Shown here one piece after another: positions 36,147 through 47,687 of a stretch of DNA of 64,000 nt. Origin of the DNA: Halobacillus sp. Nhm2S1. GTDB lineage: Bacteria; Bacillota; Bacilli; Bacillales; Halobacillaceae. The translations under genes and the position numbers were made by a program. A model generated the notes under the pieces. That model made no database searches. It had not been told where the DNA came from and saw only the letters and a list, made by a program, of their open reading frames with translations. Where the stretch lies: the NCBI RefSeq assembly GCF_019599545.1, contig NZ_JAIEZV010000001.1:310001-374000 (forward strand), in the 5' to 3' direction. How positions within the stretch are numbered: position 1 is the first letter of the stretch; each line of letters begins with the position of its first letter.

Positions 36147-36212
36147 CGTCTCGCGGGTACTTAAAAACCCCTCATGCATCGAAGTTTCTCCACAAGCAAG
36201 AGGCTAGAATAT

Positions 36213-36244
36213 GACGAAAGAGTGGGTTGCCCCACTCTTTCGTC
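36213..36244 (-). terminator. Hairpin downstream of polC
   Basis: 14-bp perfect arms (36213-36226, 36231-36244) with a TTGC/GCAA tetraloop. It has high stability but only ATATTC as tail, and it lies 230 bp beyond the polC stop, past repeat fragment C. It may end polC transcripts. Confidence 0.5.
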
Positions 36245-36340
36245 GTTCGTATCACTCTTCTCACCATAAAAAATATATCATAGATGCGTATTCTATGCAA
36301 CAAAGGAAGAAATCAACAGCTTTTCCTCCCCACCTCGTGT

Positions 36341-36415
36341 AGGGGCCCGCGGAAAGCGAGCTATTCCCCACAGCCCCCATTCACTAAATAAAAGTCTCGA
36401 CATTAAGTCTTCAAC
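36341..36415 (-). repeat. Truncated repeat end, copy C
   Basis: Read on the minus strand this aligns with the left end of copy A: GTTGAAGACTTAATGTCGAG, then ATGGGGGCTGTGGGGAATAG and CTCGCTTTCCGCGGGCCCC, against the same order in 16495-16560. Only the terminal repeat and the first part of the first module remain. It lies in the 462-bp polC-rimP gap, where I see no gene. Confidence 0.75.
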
Positions 36416-36474
36416 TATGCTGTCGTAGCCTTAAACAATGAAACGGCATTGTCCCCTGTCGTGGAGCAGAGACA

Positions 36475-39400
36475 TTAGAAAAGGGACAGTTGGTTTTCAT
36501 CCGGCATGCCCTCTAAGCATCCGAAGTTATCCAGATACTCGAGAACAGTCTTGGAAATACGGCTGCGTTCTCTCAAATCCTGTTTGGATAAGAATTCGCC
36601 TTCTTCTCTTGCATTGACGATATTAATGGCTGCGTTTGTTCCTAATCCGTCAACCGCATTAAACGGAGGAATTAACTCGTTGCCTTCAACAAGGAAGTCC
36701 GTGGCACTGGAACGGTACAGGTCCACGTTTTTAAATCCATATCCTCTTTCACACATTTCAAGGGATAGTTCAAGAACAGTCATCAAACTCTTTTCTTTTG
36801 GTGTGGCGTCGAAACCTTTTTCCTGAATCTCTTTCATGCGCTTGCGGATCGCTTCAGATCCTTTCATCATCGTTTCGAGTTCAAAGTCACTCGCCCTGAC
36901 AGTAAAGTAAGCAGCATAAAAATAGATCGGATAGTGGACTTTGAAATATGCAATTCTAACAGCCATCAATACATAAGCTGCTGCGTGTGCTTTCGGGAAC
37001 ATGTATTTGATCTTCTTACAAGAATCAATATACCAGTCCGGTACGCCATGTTTTTTCATTTCTTCGATCCACTCATCTTGAAGGCCTCTCCCTTTACGAA
37101 CGAATTCCATGATCTTAAAGGCAAGAGAAGGATCGAGACCTTTATGCATGAGATATACCATGATATCGTCACGGCACCCGATTACTTCCGGAAGCGTACA
37201 GATCCCATCATTGATCAGCTGTTCAGCATTTCCAAGCCACACGTCAGTTCCGTGGGACAAGCCTGAGATGATGACGAGTTCTGCAAATGTTTTCGGCTTT
37301 GTATCTTCGAGCATCTGCCTGACAAACCTTGTACCAAACTCGGGGACACCAAGGGTACCTGTTTTACACATGATCTGATCCGCCGTCACTCCGAGTGCTT
37401 CAGGTCCGCTGAAGATTTTCATGACTTCAGGATCATCCACGGGGATCTCCTTTTGATCGATCCCACTTAGGTCCTGGAGCATACGGATGACGGTCGGGTC
37501 ATCGTGTCCGAGTATATCCAGTTTCAAAAGGTTGTCGTGTATGGAGTGGAAATCGAAGTGGGTCGTCTTCCACTCTGATTTCGTATCATCCGCGGGAAAC
37601 TGGATCGGTGAGAAATCATAGATCTCCATGTCATCAGGGACAACGATAATCCCTCCAGGGTGCTGTCCGCTTGTCCTTTTCACACCTGTACACCCTTGTA
37701 CGAGACGATCGATTTCAGCATTCTTATAAAGAAGCTGATGGTCTCCGGCGTACCCTTTTACATAGCCATAAGCGGTCTTTTCAGCTATCGTACCGATCGT
37801 GCCGGCACGGAACACACTGTCCTCTCCGAACAACTCTTTCGTATAATTGTGTGCATGAGGCTGATATTCTCCTGAGAAGTTCAAGTCGATATCCGGAACC
37901 TTGTCCCCTTTAAAGCCTAGGAACGTTTCAAATGGAATGTCTTGACCATCCTTGGTCAGTGATGTACCGCATTCCGGGCAGGCTTTTTCTTCAAGATCAA
38001 ACCCGCTTCCGACCGATCCATCTGTGAAAAATTCATTATATTGACATGAAGGACACACGTAATGTGGTGGAAGAGGGTTTACCTCAGTAATATCTGTCAT
38101 CGTAGCAACAAAGGATGAACCGACGGAACCACGGGATCCAACCAGGTACCCGTCTTCTAACGATTTGGTTACAAGTTTCTGGGAGATGAGATAGATGACC
38201 GCAAATCCATTTCCGATGATACTATCGAGTTCTTTTTCCAAACGTTTGACGATCAAATCAGGGATAGGCTCACCGTAAATGCTACGTGCTTTGTTATAGG
38301 ACATTTCACGGATTTCCTGGTCCGCCCCTTCGATGTTGGGCGTATATAAATCATCTTTAACTGGAGACACTTCACCAATCTGTTCAGAAATTTTATGAGT
38401 GTTCGTTACGACTAATTCTGTCGCTTTGTCTTTTCCTAAGAAACCAAGCTCATCAATCATTTCATCCGTCGTTTTAAAGTGGACCTCCGGCAGTGTCTGT
38501 CTGTTGAGCGGGTTCCCATTTTGGGATGAAATGAGAATTTGACGGTACTGCTTTTCATGAGGCTCTACGTAGTGAGTGTTACCAGTGGCAACCACTGTTT
38601 TTCCCATTCTTTCCGCCATAGCGACAAGCCTTTTCAAAATATCGAGGATTTGCGCTTCCGTCTGGACTAGGTCCTTTTCAAGCAAGTGATAATAATTTCC
38701 CGGTGGCTGGATTTCAATGTAATCATAAAACTCAGCCACTTTCTCTGCCTCTTCCTCAGATTTCTGCATCATCGTTTCAAAGACTTCGCCCTTGTCACAA
38801 CCGGATCCTACAAGGATTCCCTCTCTGTTTTTGGCTAAAAGGGAACGAGGGACACGCGGAACACGATAAAAGTAATTCACGTGCGCTTCTGAGACAAGCC
38901 GATAAATGTTTTTCAGCCCTGTACTGTTTGTTGCAAGCAGCGTGCAGTGAGAAGGTCGGGAACGTTGGTACGCTTTCCCTTCTCCCATGTAATCGTTGAG
39001 ATTTTTATGGTTCGTAATTCCTTTCTCCATTGCACGTTTTAAGAGTTTCCAAAGCAGATAGCCTGTGGCTTCGGCGTCATAGATGGCCCGGTGGTGCTGT
39101 GTCAATTCGATGTCGAATTTTTTACATAGGGTATTCAACCGGTGGTTCTTTAACTCTGGAACTAGAAAACGAGCGAGCTCTAACGTGTCGATGACCGGAT
39201 TCGTAGACTTTTCCAGTCCAATATTCTGGTAACCGGCATTCAAAAAGCCCATGTCGAAACTGGCGTTGTGAGCGACAAGGATGTCCTCTCCTGTCCATTC
39301 GTGGAAATCTTTGAGTACTTGCTCAATCTCAGGAGCATCCTTGACCATGTCATCTGTAATTCCAGTGAGGTCAATCGTTGTTTGTGACAAAGCTTGATGG

Positions 39401-40767
39401 GGGTTTGCGAAGGATTCAAATCGATCGATAATTTCGCCCCCCTGCACTTTGACGGCAGCGAGTTCAATAATTTTATCGTAAACAGCAGAAAGACCAGTGG
39501 TCTCCACGTCAAAGACTACATATACCGCATCCTCAAGCTCACGATCTTGTTCTTCATAAGCAATGGGAACACCATCATCCACCAAGTTCGCTTCTACACC
39601 ATAAATGATTTTCACACCATTTTTCTGTCCTGCCGCATGGGCATCGGGATAGGCTTGAACGACAGCATGGTCTGTGATGGCGATCGCTTCGTGACCCCAA
39701 TCTGCCGCTTGTTTGATCAAACGTGATGGGGAGACAGGTGCATCCATGGCACTCATCGTGGTATGGGCGTGCAGTTCAATCCTTTTCTCACCCTCTGGTG
39801 CATTATCTTCTCTCAATTTTGGCTTAACTTCATTGATATCGTTAGCCATCATCGTCAATTCGTTCGTGAAATTATCTGTCTGAATTCCACCTCGCGCTTT
39901 AATCCACATGCCCTCTTTCACGTGTTTAAATAGTTCAGCATGGTCGTCTCCTCGTGAGAACATCTTTATGGAGAAAGAATCCGTGTAATCTGTCACTTTC
40001 AAGAGTAACAGATGACGTCCGGAACGAAGCTCTTTAATTTCGACATCGAAGATATAGCCCTGGACAGCAATCTTTTTCTCTTCTTCCTGGATTTCCTCCA
40101 TCGGGATGATATCATCTTGAATCTTGTACCCAATTTCAAGGGGCCCTTTTGGTTTGGAGTCGTCTTTATCTTTGGTTCTTTCCTCTTGTTCTTTCACCGC
40201 TTGCTGAACTAGTATTTTGTCTTCTTTTTGACGTTCTTCCTGGAAACGTTTGATTTGTTCCGTTTCTTCTTTCACTCGTGTTGAAAGCATGAAAGAAGGA
40301 AGGCCGCACTTGAGACAAAAGCTTTTTAATGGTTCTTCCAATTTTTTTTGAATGGCATGACTCTCAGCTAAGTTCCTACAAGTTAACATAACCTTATTCC
40401 CGTTCACTTCAGGCTGCTGCTCCATCAATAAATCTTTGTAGCTTGGTGTTAAATTCGTTAAGGTTTTAATGAAGCTCTGCCAGTATTCAAGCACATCATT
40501 CATTGCAAGCTCTTTTTCTGAGGTCTCAATTGTCCACGTTACTTCTGCAATGGAGCGGAAAGTGGCTACAAGTTTGCTTGTAAATAAATCGTAGACAGAT
40601 GGTGGAAGCGGTTTTGGCATATGAAAATGAAAATGCCACAATTTCTGTTCGCGGTAAACCACCAGCTTCTGCATGCTGCTGTCTTTAAAGTGAGGCTCTA
40701 TTAGATCATGCGGGAACTGAATCTGTTCCAGCAAATAGTGCATTTTTTCCTTGTTGCTCACACTCAA
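36475..40767 (-). CDS. polC: DNA polymerase III PolC, Gram-positive type
   Basis: 1430-residue replicative polymerase with built-in proofreading. Order: N-terminal domains, an OB fold (about 240-320), a PHP domain starting [13 protein letters not shown] (near 335) interrupted by the DnaQ-type exonuclease (VVFDVETTG near 417), then the polymerase with the zinc-binding CPSC/CPEC pairs (near 905-940) and [12 protein letters not shown]. The start is TTG at 40767, 8 bp from AGGAGG; the next start candidate is a GTG two codons on. It stands alone between the proS terminator and the repeat-containing gap. Confidence 0.98.
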   Translation of the reverse strand: MSVSNKEKMHYLLEQIQFPHDLIEPHFKDSSMQKLVVYREQKLWHFHFHMPKPLPPSVYDLFTSKLVATFRSIAEVTWTIETSEKELAMNDVLEYWQSFIKTLTNLTPSYKDLLMEQQPEVNGNKVMLTCRNLAESHAIQKKLEEPLKSFCLKCGLPSFMLSTRVKEETEQIKRFQEERQKEDKILVQQAVKEQEERTKDKDDSKPKGPLEIGYKIQDDIIPMEEIQEEEKKIAVQGYIFDVEIKELRSGRHLLLLKVTDYTDSFSIKMFSRGDDHAELFKHVKEGMWIKARGGIQTDNFTNELTMMANDINEVKPKLREDNAPEGEKRIELHAHTTMSAMDAPVSPSRLIKQAADWGHEAIAITDHAVVQAYPDAHAAGQKNGVKIIYGVEANLVDDGVPIAYEEQDRELEDAVYVVFDVETTGLSAVYDKIIELAAVKVQGGEIIDRFESFANPHQALSQTTIDLTGITDDMVKDAPEIEQVLKDFHEWTGEDILVAHNASFDMGFLNAGYQNIGLEKSTNPVIDTLELARFLVPELKNHRLNTLCKKFDIELTQHHRAIYDAEATGYLLWKLLKRAMEKGITNHKNLNDYMGEGKAYQRSRPSHCTLLATNSTGLKNIYRLVSEAHVNYFYRVPRVPRSLLAKNREGILVGSGCDKGEVFETMMQKSEEEAEKVAEFYDYIEIQPPGNYYHLLEKDLVQTEAQILDILKRLVAMAERMGKTVVATGNTHYVEPHEKQYRQILISSQNGNPLNRQTLPEVHFKTTDEMIDELGFLGKDKATELVVTNTHKISEQIGEVSPVKDDLYTPNIEGADQEIREMSYNKARSIYGEPIPDLIVKRLEKELDSIIGNGFAVIYLISQKLVTKSLEDGYLVGSRGSVGSSFVATMTDITEVNPLPPHYVCPSCQYNEFFTDGSVGSGFDLEEKACPECGTSLTKDGQDIPFETFLGFKGDKVPDIDLNFSGEYQPHAHNYTKELFGEDSVFRAGTIGTIAEKTAYGYVKGYAGDHQLLYKNAEIDRLVQGCTGVKRTSGQHPGGIIVVPDDMEIYDFSPIQFPADDTKSEWKTTHFDFHSIHDNLLKLDILGHDDPTVIRMLQDLSGIDQKEIPVDDPEVMKIFSGPEALGVTADQIMCKTGTLGVPEFGTRFVRQMLEDTKPKTFAELVIISGLSHGTDVWLGNAEQLINDGICTLPEVIGCRDDIMVYLMHKGLDPSLAFKIMEFVRKGRGLQDEWIEEMKKHGVPDWYIDSCKKIKYMFPKAHAAAYVLMAVRIAYFKVHYPIYFYAAYFTVRASDFELETMMKGSEAIRKRMKEIQEKGFDATPKEKSLMTVLELSLEMCERGYGFKNVDLYRSSATDFLVEGNELIPPFNAVDGLGTNAAINIVNAREEGEFLSKQDLRERSRISKTVLEYLDNFGCLEGMPDENQLSLF

Positions 40768-40807
40768 ACGGGATTCCTCCTCTTTCCTAACCCAATACCT
40801 GACATGG

Positions 40808-40838
40808 AAAAACCCTTGCTCTTTCCTTTAGCAAGGGT
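40808..40838 (-). terminator. Intrinsic terminator of proS
   Basis: 9-bp arms ACCCTTGCT/AGCAAGGGT (40830-40838 with 40812-40820) with a 9-nt loop, then TTTTTCC on the minus strand, about 20 bp after the proS stop. The remaining 40 bp to polC carry only its ribosome site. Confidence 0.88.
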
Positions 40839-40858
40839 ATAGTTTTCCATAAAAAATA

Positions 40859-42562
40859 TTAGGCTTTGTACCAGTTCTTAATATATTCTAAAACTTCACT
40901 AGTTTCTAACTCATCCTGATCGCCTGTTGCACGTTCCTTCACTTCCACAACGCCTTCACCAGCACGCTTTCCTACCGTGATTCTTACAGGTACACCGAAA
41001 AGGTCGCTGTCAGCAAATTTCACGCCGGCACGTTCTTTACGATCATCATATAAGACTTCGATCCCTGCATCAAGCAGCATGTCATAGATTTGATCTGCCA
41101 ATTCTTTCTGTTCATCTTTTTTAGGATTCAATGAAAGCAAATGGACTTGATAAGGGGCGATATTCTTCGGCCACGTAATCCCTCTTTCATCGTGGTATTG
41201 TTCTACGATTGCTGCAAGCGTACGCGACACGCCGATACCGTAGGACCCCATGATCATCGTCTTCGCTTTTCCTTGATCATTAAGGAATGTGGCATTCATC
41301 CGTTCGGAATAAAATTCACCCAGCTTGAAGACATGTCCAACCTCAATCCCTCGGGCGAACTTGATGATTCCCTCTCCATCCGGTGAGGGATCTCCTTCTT
41401 CAATAAACCGCAAGTCAGCATAAGACTTGACCTCAAAGTCTCTCTCAGGTGTTGCATTCTTGAAGTGCCATCCTTCTTCGTTAGCTCCACAAGATACGTT
41501 CACCATGGCTTCTACGGCATAATCAGCAACTACTTCCACTTCTTCAGGAACACCAATTGGGCCAAGAGAACCAAATCCTGAACCTAGCAGTCGTTTCGTG
41601 TCTTCTTCTGAAGCAAGTTCAACCATATCAGCATCATAAAGGTTTTTCAATTTAACATCATTCACTTCATGATCTCCACGAGTAAGAGCAAGCACAAATT
41701 TTTCATCGACTTGGAAAAGGATCGACTTGATCCCTTCCTGTAAATCGTGTCCAAGGAATTCGGCTACATCCTTCATTGTCTTTTGACCCGGAGTTTCGAT
41801 TTTCTCCAACGCTTGAGGAGTCGCTTGGGACTTCTCATAGGTTGCGACAACCGGAGCCATTTCGATATTGGCTGCATAACGGGAAGTATCTGAATAGGCA
41901 ATGACATCTTCGCCTACTTCAGATAAAACCATGAACTCATGGGTATCTTTCCCGCCCATGGCGCCTGAGTCTGCGATAACAGCACGGAAGTTCAACCCAC
42001 AGCGTCTGAATACGTTCGAATAGGCTTCGAACATTTTGTTATAGGTTTCGTCAAGGCTTTCATAGGATTCATTAAAAGAATAGGCATCCTTCATTAAAAA
42101 TTCTCTTCCTCGTAAAAGACCAAAGCGAGGACGGGCTTCATCACGGAATTTATTTTGAATTTGGAAAACCGTCAAAGGAAGTTGCTTATAACTTTTCACC
42201 TCATGTCTTACAAGACTTGTGATGACTTCTTCGTGAGTAGCACCAAGGGCGAACTCCCGGTTGTGGCGGTCGTTCAAACGCATCAGTTCCGAACCGAACG
42301 TCGTCCAACGCCCCGTTTCCTTCCAAAGCTCTGAGGGCTCAAGAGCAGGCATCGCCATTTCATGAGCACCGATTTTTTCCATCTCTTCCCTGACGATGTT
42401 TTCAACCTTACTTAACACGCGTCGGCCAATTGGCAGGAAGCTATAGATGCCGGATGCAATCTGGCGTATGTAACCAGCACGAACGAGGAGCTGGTGGCTC
42501 TTGATTTCAGCATCAGCAGGGTTTTCTTTAAGGGTAGGTATTAACATATGACTTTGTCTCAT
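40859..42562 (-). CDS. proS: Prolyl-tRNA synthetase
   Basis: 567-residue class IIa synthetase of the bacterial type. Class II motif 2 lies around [21 protein letters not shown], an editing insertion domain spans roughly 225-405, motif 3 is [17 protein letters not shown], and an anticodon-binding domain closes the protein. ATG at 42562 after GAGGTG. The 146-bp upstream gap is too short for a T-box and shows only the rasP terminator. Follows rasP as in B. subtilis. Confidence 0.98.
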   Translation of the reverse strand: MRQSHMLIPTLKENPADAEIKSHQLLVRAGYIRQIASGIYSFLPIGRRVLSKVENIVREEMEKIGAHEMAMPALEPSELWKETGRWTTFGSELMRLNDRHNREFALGATHEEVITSLVRHEVKSYKQLPLTVFQIQNKFRDEARPRFGLLRGREFLMKDAYSFNESYESLDETYNKMFEAYSNVFRRCGLNFRAVIADSGAMGGKDTHEFMVLSEVGEDVIAYSDTSRYAANIEMAPVVATYEKSQATPQALEKIETPGQKTMKDVAEFLGHDLQEGIKSILFQVDEKFVLALTRGDHEVNDVKLKNLYDADMVELASEEDTKRLLGSGFGSLGPIGVPEEVEVVADYAVEAMVNVSCGANEEGWHFKNATPERDFEVKSYADLRFIEEGDPSPDGEGIIKFARGIEVGHVFKLGEFYSERMNATFLNDQGKAKTMIMGSYGIGVSRTLAAIVEQYHDERGITWPKNIAPYQVHLLSLNPKKDEQKELADQIYDMLLDAGIEVLYDDRKERAGVKFADSDLFGVPVRITVGKRAGEGVVEVKERATGDQDELETSEVLEYIKNWYKA

Positions 42563-42656
42563 AAATGCACCTCAGTTCTATATAATCAAAATTTATAAAA
42601 GGAGGAAATCGCTAGTCTCAAAGATTCCCTATCTTTTTGACGTTAATAATAAAAGA

Positions 42657-42700
42657 AGCCGGAAGCCTAGGAATCACCGATCACCTCAGGACTTCCAGCT
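42657..42700 (-). terminator. Intrinsic terminator of the uppS-cdsA-dxr-rasP unit
   Basis: AGCTGGAAG-CCT pairs with AGG-CTTCCGGCT (42700-42688 with 42668-42657, one wobble and a mismatch), followed by TCTTTTATTATT. It lies 9 bp after the rasP stop. Confidence 0.8.
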
Positions 42701-42708
42701 ATAATCAA

Positions 42709-43965
42709 TCACAAGAATAAACGTTGGATATCGTTCCAAGTGACGACGAGCATCAATAACATGAGTAAAGCGAATCCGATGAAGTGAACAATCCCTTCTT
42801 TTTGAGGGTCGATCGGTTTCCCTCTCAGCCCTTCAAGGCCTACGAATAAGAGTCGTCCTCCATCCAAAGCAGGAAGTGGAAGCAGGTTTACAATTCCAAG
42901 GTTAATACTCAGGATGGATGTCCACATGACAAAATTCGTAAATCCTGTGCGGACAACCTGGTCTGTCGCATCATATATTCCTACAGGTCCTGAAAGCATA
43001 TCTAATGAAAATTGGCCTGTCACTAATTTACCAAGATTCGTTAAAATCAGTGCTGACCACTCATAAGTTTGTGTGAATCCGAACGTTAATTTCTTCGCGA
43101 AAGATTCCTCAAAAGCACGGGACACACCCACTTGCCCGATGGTCGTCTCTCTACTTTCGACGGCGGCAGGCGTGACGTTCACCTGTTGAGTGCCTCCCTC
43201 ACGATTAACTGTCAACGTTACTTCTTCATCAGGGTGAGCTCGAATGATGGTCGTAAACTCTTCCCACGTACTGACGGATTCTCCGTCCACTGCAACGACT
43301 TCATCACCAGCCTGTAGACCAGCCTGAGAAGCCGGGGAGTTCCCCTGGATATCTCCAAGCTTCGCTTCATTCGTAGGAACTCCTTGAATAAAACCAAGAA
43401 TCATGAACAAGACAATCGCCAAGACGAAGTTCATCATAGGACCAGCGAAAAGCTGCATCGCACGCTGCGGAACAGACTTTGAAGCAAATTGGCGATTATA
43501 AGGAGCAATTTGTGTTTCCTTTTCATCCATGACGAACATCGCCTTGGGATCGACTTCAAAGAAGAGCTTTTCGTCTTCATCAATTTCGTAACCTTCAATG
43601 ACAAGACGGTGATCTAAATCCGCGCGTTCGACCTCAATCACACGCGCATGTGGGTGCTTGTCTTTATTGTTTACGATTATTTTATTTACTTTTCCTGCAT
43701 CATTGAATTCAAGGCCGATATGGTGGCCAGCTTTCAAATCTACGATTTCTGGATCTTCTCCTGCAACTCGAACATAGCCACCGATGGGAAGAATACGGAT
43801 TGTGTAAAGAGTTTCATTCCGAGTGAATGCAAAAATCTTAGGTCCAAATCCTATTGCAAATTCCCTTGCGAGCATTCCCGCTCGCTTGGCAAAAATGAGA
43901 TGCCCCCACTCATGCACGAACACCAAAAGTCCGAACATAAGAATAAATGCAACCACTGTAGTCAA
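42709..43965 (-). CDS. rasP: Site-2 zinc metalloprotease RasP (RseP)
   Basis: 418-residue intramembrane protease that cuts anti-sigma factors and remnant signal peptides. HEWGH (residues 18-22) in the first helix supplies zinc ligands and the third is in NLLPLPALDGGR near the C-terminus; a PDZ domain (QAGLQAGDEVVAVDG) lies between. I choose a TTG at 43965 with GGAAGGTG 6 bp upstream, giving the family N-terminus; an ATG at 43998 would add 11 residues without a ribosome site. Confidence 0.93.
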   Translation of the reverse strand: MTTVVAFILMFGLLVFVHEWGHLIFAKRAGMLAREFAIGFGPKIFAFTRNETLYTIRILPIGGYVRVAGEDPEIVDLKAGHHIGLEFNDAGKVNKIIVNNKDKHPHARVIEVERADLDHRLVIEGYEIDEDEKLFFEVDPKAMFVMDEKETQIAPYNRQFASKSVPQRAMQLFAGPMMNFVLAIVLFMILGFIQGVPTNEAKLGDIQGNSPASQAGLQAGDEVVAVDGESVSTWEEFTTIIRAHPDEEVTLTVNREGGTQQVNVTPAAVESRETTIGQVGVSRAFEESFAKKLTFGFTQTYEWSALILTNLGKLVTGQFSLDMLSGPVGIYDATDQVVRTGFTNFVMWTSILSINLGIVNLLPLPALDGGRLLFVGLEGLRGKPIDPQKEGIVHFIGFALLMLLMLVVTWNDIQRLFL

Positions 43966-44079
43966 ATGAAGCACCTTCCTTTTTTTGCTCTGGGTCATTC
44001 TATGGAATGTGATGTTTATAGTGGAAGTGAACCATCATTATTTAGACGGTCGCATAAACTTTTTAAACCACCAGAGCTT

Positions 44080-45225
44080 TTAGTTTATTTGGAAACGAAC
44101 TCTTTCCCTTGTTTCCTTATCAATAGAAATTATGGTAGACAAGTCAGGGTTATGAATCCTGTCATGTTTTTCTAAAGCTTGAGCGATGTATTTTTCAATA
44201 TCAAGAAAAGATATTTTCCCTTCGAGAAACTGTTGGACAGCCTCTTCGTTGGCAGCATTCAGGACCGTCGGCATCGAGCCGCCTGCTTTTCCTGCCTCAA
44301 ATGCCATTCTCAAACAAGGAAAGCGATCCATGTCCATCTTTTGAAAATTCAATGTTGCGATCTCTTCCAAGTTCAAGTTTTTCGTAATTGGAAGCTCCTT
44401 ACGCTCAGGATAAGTCAAAGCGTATTGGATGGGTACTTTCATATCCGGTGTTCCAAGCTGGGCAATCACATTGCGATCGACATATTCCACCATAGAATGG
44501 ATGACACTTTCTCTATGAAGAATAACATGAATCTGGTCATAAGGTACATCAAAAAGCCAATGTGCCTCAATAACTTCTAACCCTTTGTTCATCATCGAGG
44601 CAGAATCGATGGTGATTTTTGCGCCCATCTTCCAATTCGGGTGATTTAACGCATCATCGACTGTGACCCCGACAAGTTCTTCTCTTGTTTGGTCACGGAA
44701 GCTTCCACCAGATGCAGTAATGATGAGTTTATTGATGTCTTTCCTCTGTTCACCGTTCAAAGCCTGAAAGATAGCCGAATGCTCACTGTCTACAGGGAGA
44801 AGGTTGACATTGTGTTTCTTAGCTTCTTCCATGACTAGATGACCGGCTGTCACGAGTGTTTCTTTGTTGGCAATCGCAATTTGTTTTTTTGATTGAATGG
44901 CTTTTAAAGTAGCTGGCAAGCCTATGCTCCCCATAACTGCATTCACGACTACATCTACAGGTTCGGCTATACTTGCTTCAATTAAACCCTCTCCACCACA
45001 AAGAATCTGTGCGTGGGAGACTTCTTTTTCCAGTTTTCGCTTCGTTTCTTCATCTTGAACGACGATCATAGAAGGATCGAACTCTCGGATCAGAGGAAGA
45101 GCTTTTTCGACGTTTCTGCCAAACCCCATGGCATATAAAGAAAATTGATCTGGGTGCAGTCGAAGAACATCAAGAGTTTGAATCCCAATTGAACCCGTTG
45201 CCCCAAGTAAAGATACTTGCTTCAT
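44080..45225 (-). CDS. dxr: 1-deoxy-D-xylulose 5-phosphate reductoisomerase
   Basis: 381-residue NADPH- and metal-dependent enzyme making methylerythritol phosphate, the committed step of the MEP isoprenoid pathway. [13 protein letters not shown] is the nucleotide site, and [12 protein letters not shown] with TASGGSFRD shape the active site. It lies between cdsA and rasP; the product feeds the undecaprenyl diphosphate made by the neighbouring UppS. Confidence 0.98.
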   Translation of the reverse strand: MKQVSLLGATGSIGIQTLDVLRLHPDQFSLYAMGFGRNVEKALPLIREFDPSMIVVQDEETKRKLEKEVSHAQILCGGEGLIEASIAEPVDVVVNAVMGSIGLPATLKAIQSKKQIAIANKETLVTAGHLVMEEAKKHNVNLLPVDSEHSAIFQALNGEQRKDINKLIITASGGSFRDQTREELVGVTVDDALNHPNWKMGAKITIDSASMMNKGLEVIEAHWLFDVPYDQIHVILHRESVIHSMVEYVDRNVIAQLGTPDMKVPIQYALTYPERKELPITKNLNLEEIATLNFQKMDMDRFPCLRMAFEAGKAGGSMPTVLNAANEEAVQQFLEGKISFLDIEKYIAQALEKHDRIHNPDLSTIISIDKETRERVRFQIN

Positions 45226-45245
45226 TGTTCCATGGCCCCTCTCTC

Positions 45246-46043
45246 CTAGGAAATAAAGTTAATCAAATGCAGGATCGGTAAAATAAAGATCAAACTGTCG
45301 AACCGATCTAATACTCCCCCGTGCCCGGGCAGGATTTTCCCTGAATCTTTGACCGCATAATGTCTCTTGAATGCTGATTCTACGAGATCCCCGATCTGAC
45401 CTGCAATGGATACAAGGACAGTAACGAGTAACACGATGATCAAGGAATGCTCCAAAGGATATACCAACTGGAAAATTAGAGCAACGACACAAGCGAGAAT
45501 AATTCCTCCGACGGATCCTTCAATTGTTTTCTTGGGACTGATCTGTGGCCAAAGTTTGTGTTTGCCTAAGGCACGACCAAACAGGTAGGCACCTGTGTCT
45601 GTCGCCCAAACAACAAATAGTGCAAAGAAAATATATTCCAACCCTTGCTCTCGTGTTTCCATTAGATAATTGAATCCCATTCCAATATAGATCGCTGATA
45701 GTAAAAGAAATCCAGCATCATCAAAAGTGAAGCGGTTTTTGACAAGAACTGTGTAGCTTAGAAGTACAAGCACCGCGAGTAGCGTGATTTCGGATTTTGT
45801 AATGATGTTCTCTGAAGTAATGGTTTCATCTAATACCTCATAAGGAAACATCAGAGCCCACATCAGAAGCAAACCAAGTCCAGAGGCTACCGAATAGCGG
45901 GCAATCTTTTTCATACGAACCAATTCAAGTAGGGCGATGCTTGCAATGATGTACACAAAAGCCTTAAAAGGCCATCCTCCCAACATCACGATTGGAAGAA
46001 AGATGAGTGCTGCAACGATGGCTGTAATTGTTCTTTGTTTCAT
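45246..46043 (-). CDS. cdsA: Phosphatidate cytidylyltransferase
   Basis: 265-residue polytopic membrane enzyme forming CDP-diacylglycerol, the precursor used by PgsA. The signature from [19 protein letters not shown] to GGVLDRFDS is complete near the C-terminus, and about eight hydrophobic helices precede it. It follows uppS by 16 bp and precedes dxr by 20 bp. Confidence 0.97.
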   Translation of the reverse strand: MKQRTITAIVAALIFLPIVMLGGWPFKAFVYIIASIALLELVRMKKIARYSVASGLGLLLMWALMFPYEVLDETITSENIITKSEITLLAVLVLLSYTVLVKNRFTFDDAGFLLLSAIYIGMGFNYLMETREQGLEYIFFALFVVWATDTGAYLFGRALGKHKLWPQISPKKTIEGSVGGIILACVVALIFQLVYPLEHSLIIVLLVTVLVSIAGQIGDLVESAFKRHYAVKDSGKILPGHGGVLDRFDSLIFILPILHLINFIS

Positions 46044-46059
46044 AAGTCTTTTTCACACC

Positions 46060-46827
46060 TTATACTCCGCCGAAACGACGTTTACGATTTTGGAAGTCAT
46101 AAAGAGCTTTTTCAAAATGACTTTCATCAAAGTCCGGCCAATAAACTTCTGTAAACCAGAATTCAGCATAGGCCAGTTGCCATAATAAGAAGTTGCTCAA
46201 CCTTTGTTCTCCACTCGTCCGGATAAGCAGATCAGGTTCTATCAACTCTGACGTGTACAATTCCTGAGAGAACATGGATTCATCAATCTCTGATATGTCC
46301 AATTCTCCTTGTTGTACTTTAGAAGCAATTTGCTTGACTGCATGCACCATCTCAAAACGGCTTCCATAGTTTAGCGCAAAATTGAGGATCAGCCCATCGT
46401 TGTCCTTCGTTTTTTCCATCGCTTCTTTGACGGCTTTTTGAGTGTGTGCAGGCAGAACGTCAAAATCACCAATGGTCCGGACTTGGACATTTCTCTCGAT
46501 CAGTTCAGGCAAATATGTACTTAAAAAATCGACAGGAAGCTTCATGAGGAAGTCTACCTCATTTTTGGGGCGTTTCCAATTTTCCGTAGAAAAAGCATAA
46601 AGGGTAAGAACTTTCACACCGACATCGGAAGCATAACGAACGATTCTCTTCACGACGCCCATGCCCTCTTTATGACCGGCAATCCGAGGCATACCTCTAT
46701 TCTTCGCCCATCGTCCATTTCCGTCCATAATGATCGCAACATGTTTTGGAATATGGCTCTCTTCAAGTCCTAATGGCTCGGTGCGGGGATGCTTTTTATC
46801 TTTTTTGAATGGAAACTTGATCGGCAT
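46060..46827 (-). CDS. uppS: Undecaprenyl diphosphate synthase
   Basis: 255-residue cis-prenyltransferase making the C55 carrier for cell-wall and teichoic acid synthesis. Asp35 in IIMDGNGRWAK is the catalytic residue, and LLIRTSGEQRLSNFLLWQL is the C-terminal signature. The ATG at 46827 has GGAGGA 6 bp upstream; the TTG at 46833 overlaps that site. First gene of uppS-cdsA-dxr-rasP, with a probable promoter just upstream. Confidence 0.97.
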   Translation of the reverse strand: MPIKFPFKKDKKHPRTEPLGLEESHIPKHVAIIMDGNGRWAKNRGMPRIAGHKEGMGVVKRIVRYASDVGVKVLTLYAFSTENWKRPKNEVDFLMKLPVDFLSTYLPELIERNVQVRTIGDFDVLPAHTQKAVKEAMEKTKDNDGLILNFALNYGSRFEMVHAVKQIASKVQQGELDISEIDESMFSQELYTSELIEPDLLIRTSGEQRLSNFLLWQLAYAEFWFTEVYWPDFDESHFEKALYDFQNRKRRFGGV

Positions 46828-46861
46828 GTTCAATCCTCCAGTCCAATTGTTCCATCTATTT

Positions 46862-46891
46862 ATTATATACTAAATCCAACAAAAATGCCGA
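46862..46891 (-). promoter_or_regulatory. Probable promoter of uppS
   Basis: Perfect -10 TATAAT (46862-46867); the best -35 is TCGGCA (46886-46891) at 18 bp. The rest of the 300-bp uppS-frr gap (46892-47063) shows no gene or clear structure apart from the frr terminator. Confidence 0.55.
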
Positions 46892-47063
46892 AATCCTATA
46901 ACATGGGTGTACAAAACAGAGGCTTAAGCTGAGCACATAACGACACAGTAAGCTTCCAAAACGTATGAAATGGATCGCGCGTGCCTAACAGCTTCAGCCG
47001 AAGGACACCTTAAAAGAATTTTCGCCTTTTAATCGAATGTTTTATACGGCTCAACTAAAATAA

Positions 47064-47096
47064 AAGCCGCGCTGCCAAACATCTACAGCGCGGCTT
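47064..47096 (-). terminator. Intrinsic terminator of frr
   Basis: 11-bp GC-rich arms AAGCCGCGCTG/CAGCGCGGCTT (47064-47074, 47086-47096) with an 11-nt loop, followed by TTATTTTAG on the minus strand, about 32 bp after the frr stop. Confidence 0.9.
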
Positions 47097-47127
47097 GATA
47101 CACCTTAAGGCATATAGAATTGGAGAA

Positions 47128-47685
47128 TCAAACTTCCATGATTTCCTCTTCTTTTGTTTTTGCAAGTTGATCAATTTTCTCAACGTGCTGGTCTGTAACC
47201 TTTTGAACGTCATCTTGATAAGAACGAAGATCATCTTCCGTAAGTTCACCGTCTTTTTCAAGCTTCTTCAGACGGTCGTTGGAGTCACGACGAATGTTAC
47301 GGATTTGTACTTTCGCTTCTTCAGAATACTTCCCTACAACTTTGGCAAGGTCTTTACGACGTTCTTCTGTCAGTGCAGGGATGTTGATTCTTACAACATT
47401 GCCATCACTAGAAGGAGACAAGCCAAGATCCGCTTTTTGGATCGCTTTTTCAATTTCTGCAATCGCACTCTTGTCATACGGTGTAATGACAAGCAGGCGT
47501 GGTTCTGGTGCAGAGACTTGTGCCAGTTGATTAAGTGGAGTTGCCGCTCCATAATAATCCACATACACGTTATCAAGGATTGATGGATTCGCACGACCTG
47601 CGCGAACCGTTGCAAGCTGACGAGAGAAAGCTTGTGTAGCTTGTTCCATTTGTTGCTTCGTTTCATTAATTACAGCATCAGACAT
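47128..47685 (-). CDS. frr: Ribosome recycling factor
   Basis: 185 residues, full length, two-domain L-shaped protein that with EF-G splits post-termination ribosomes. Typical are [20 protein letters not shown] and the C-terminal coiled helices ([17 protein letters not shown]). The ATG at 47685 follows GAGGGGG and begins [10 protein letters not shown]; a longer frame to 47796 runs into pyrH and is not real. Only 2 bp separate it from the pyrH stop. Confidence 0.98.
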   Translation of the reverse strand: MSDAVINETKQQMEQATQAFSRQLATVRAGRANPSILDNVYVDYYGAATPLNQLAQVSAPEPRLLVITPYDKSAIAEIEKAIQKADLGLSPSSDGNVVRINIPALTEERRKDLAKVVGKYSEEAKVQIRNIRRDSNDRLKKLEKDGELTEDDLRSYQDDVQKVTDQHVEKIDQLAKTKEEEIMEV

Positions 47686-47687
47686 AA

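Noticed and set aside
42563-42708. Possible T-box leader upstream of proS
   Set aside because: The gap is only 146 bp, contains the rasP terminator, and shows no specifier loop or T-box motif.
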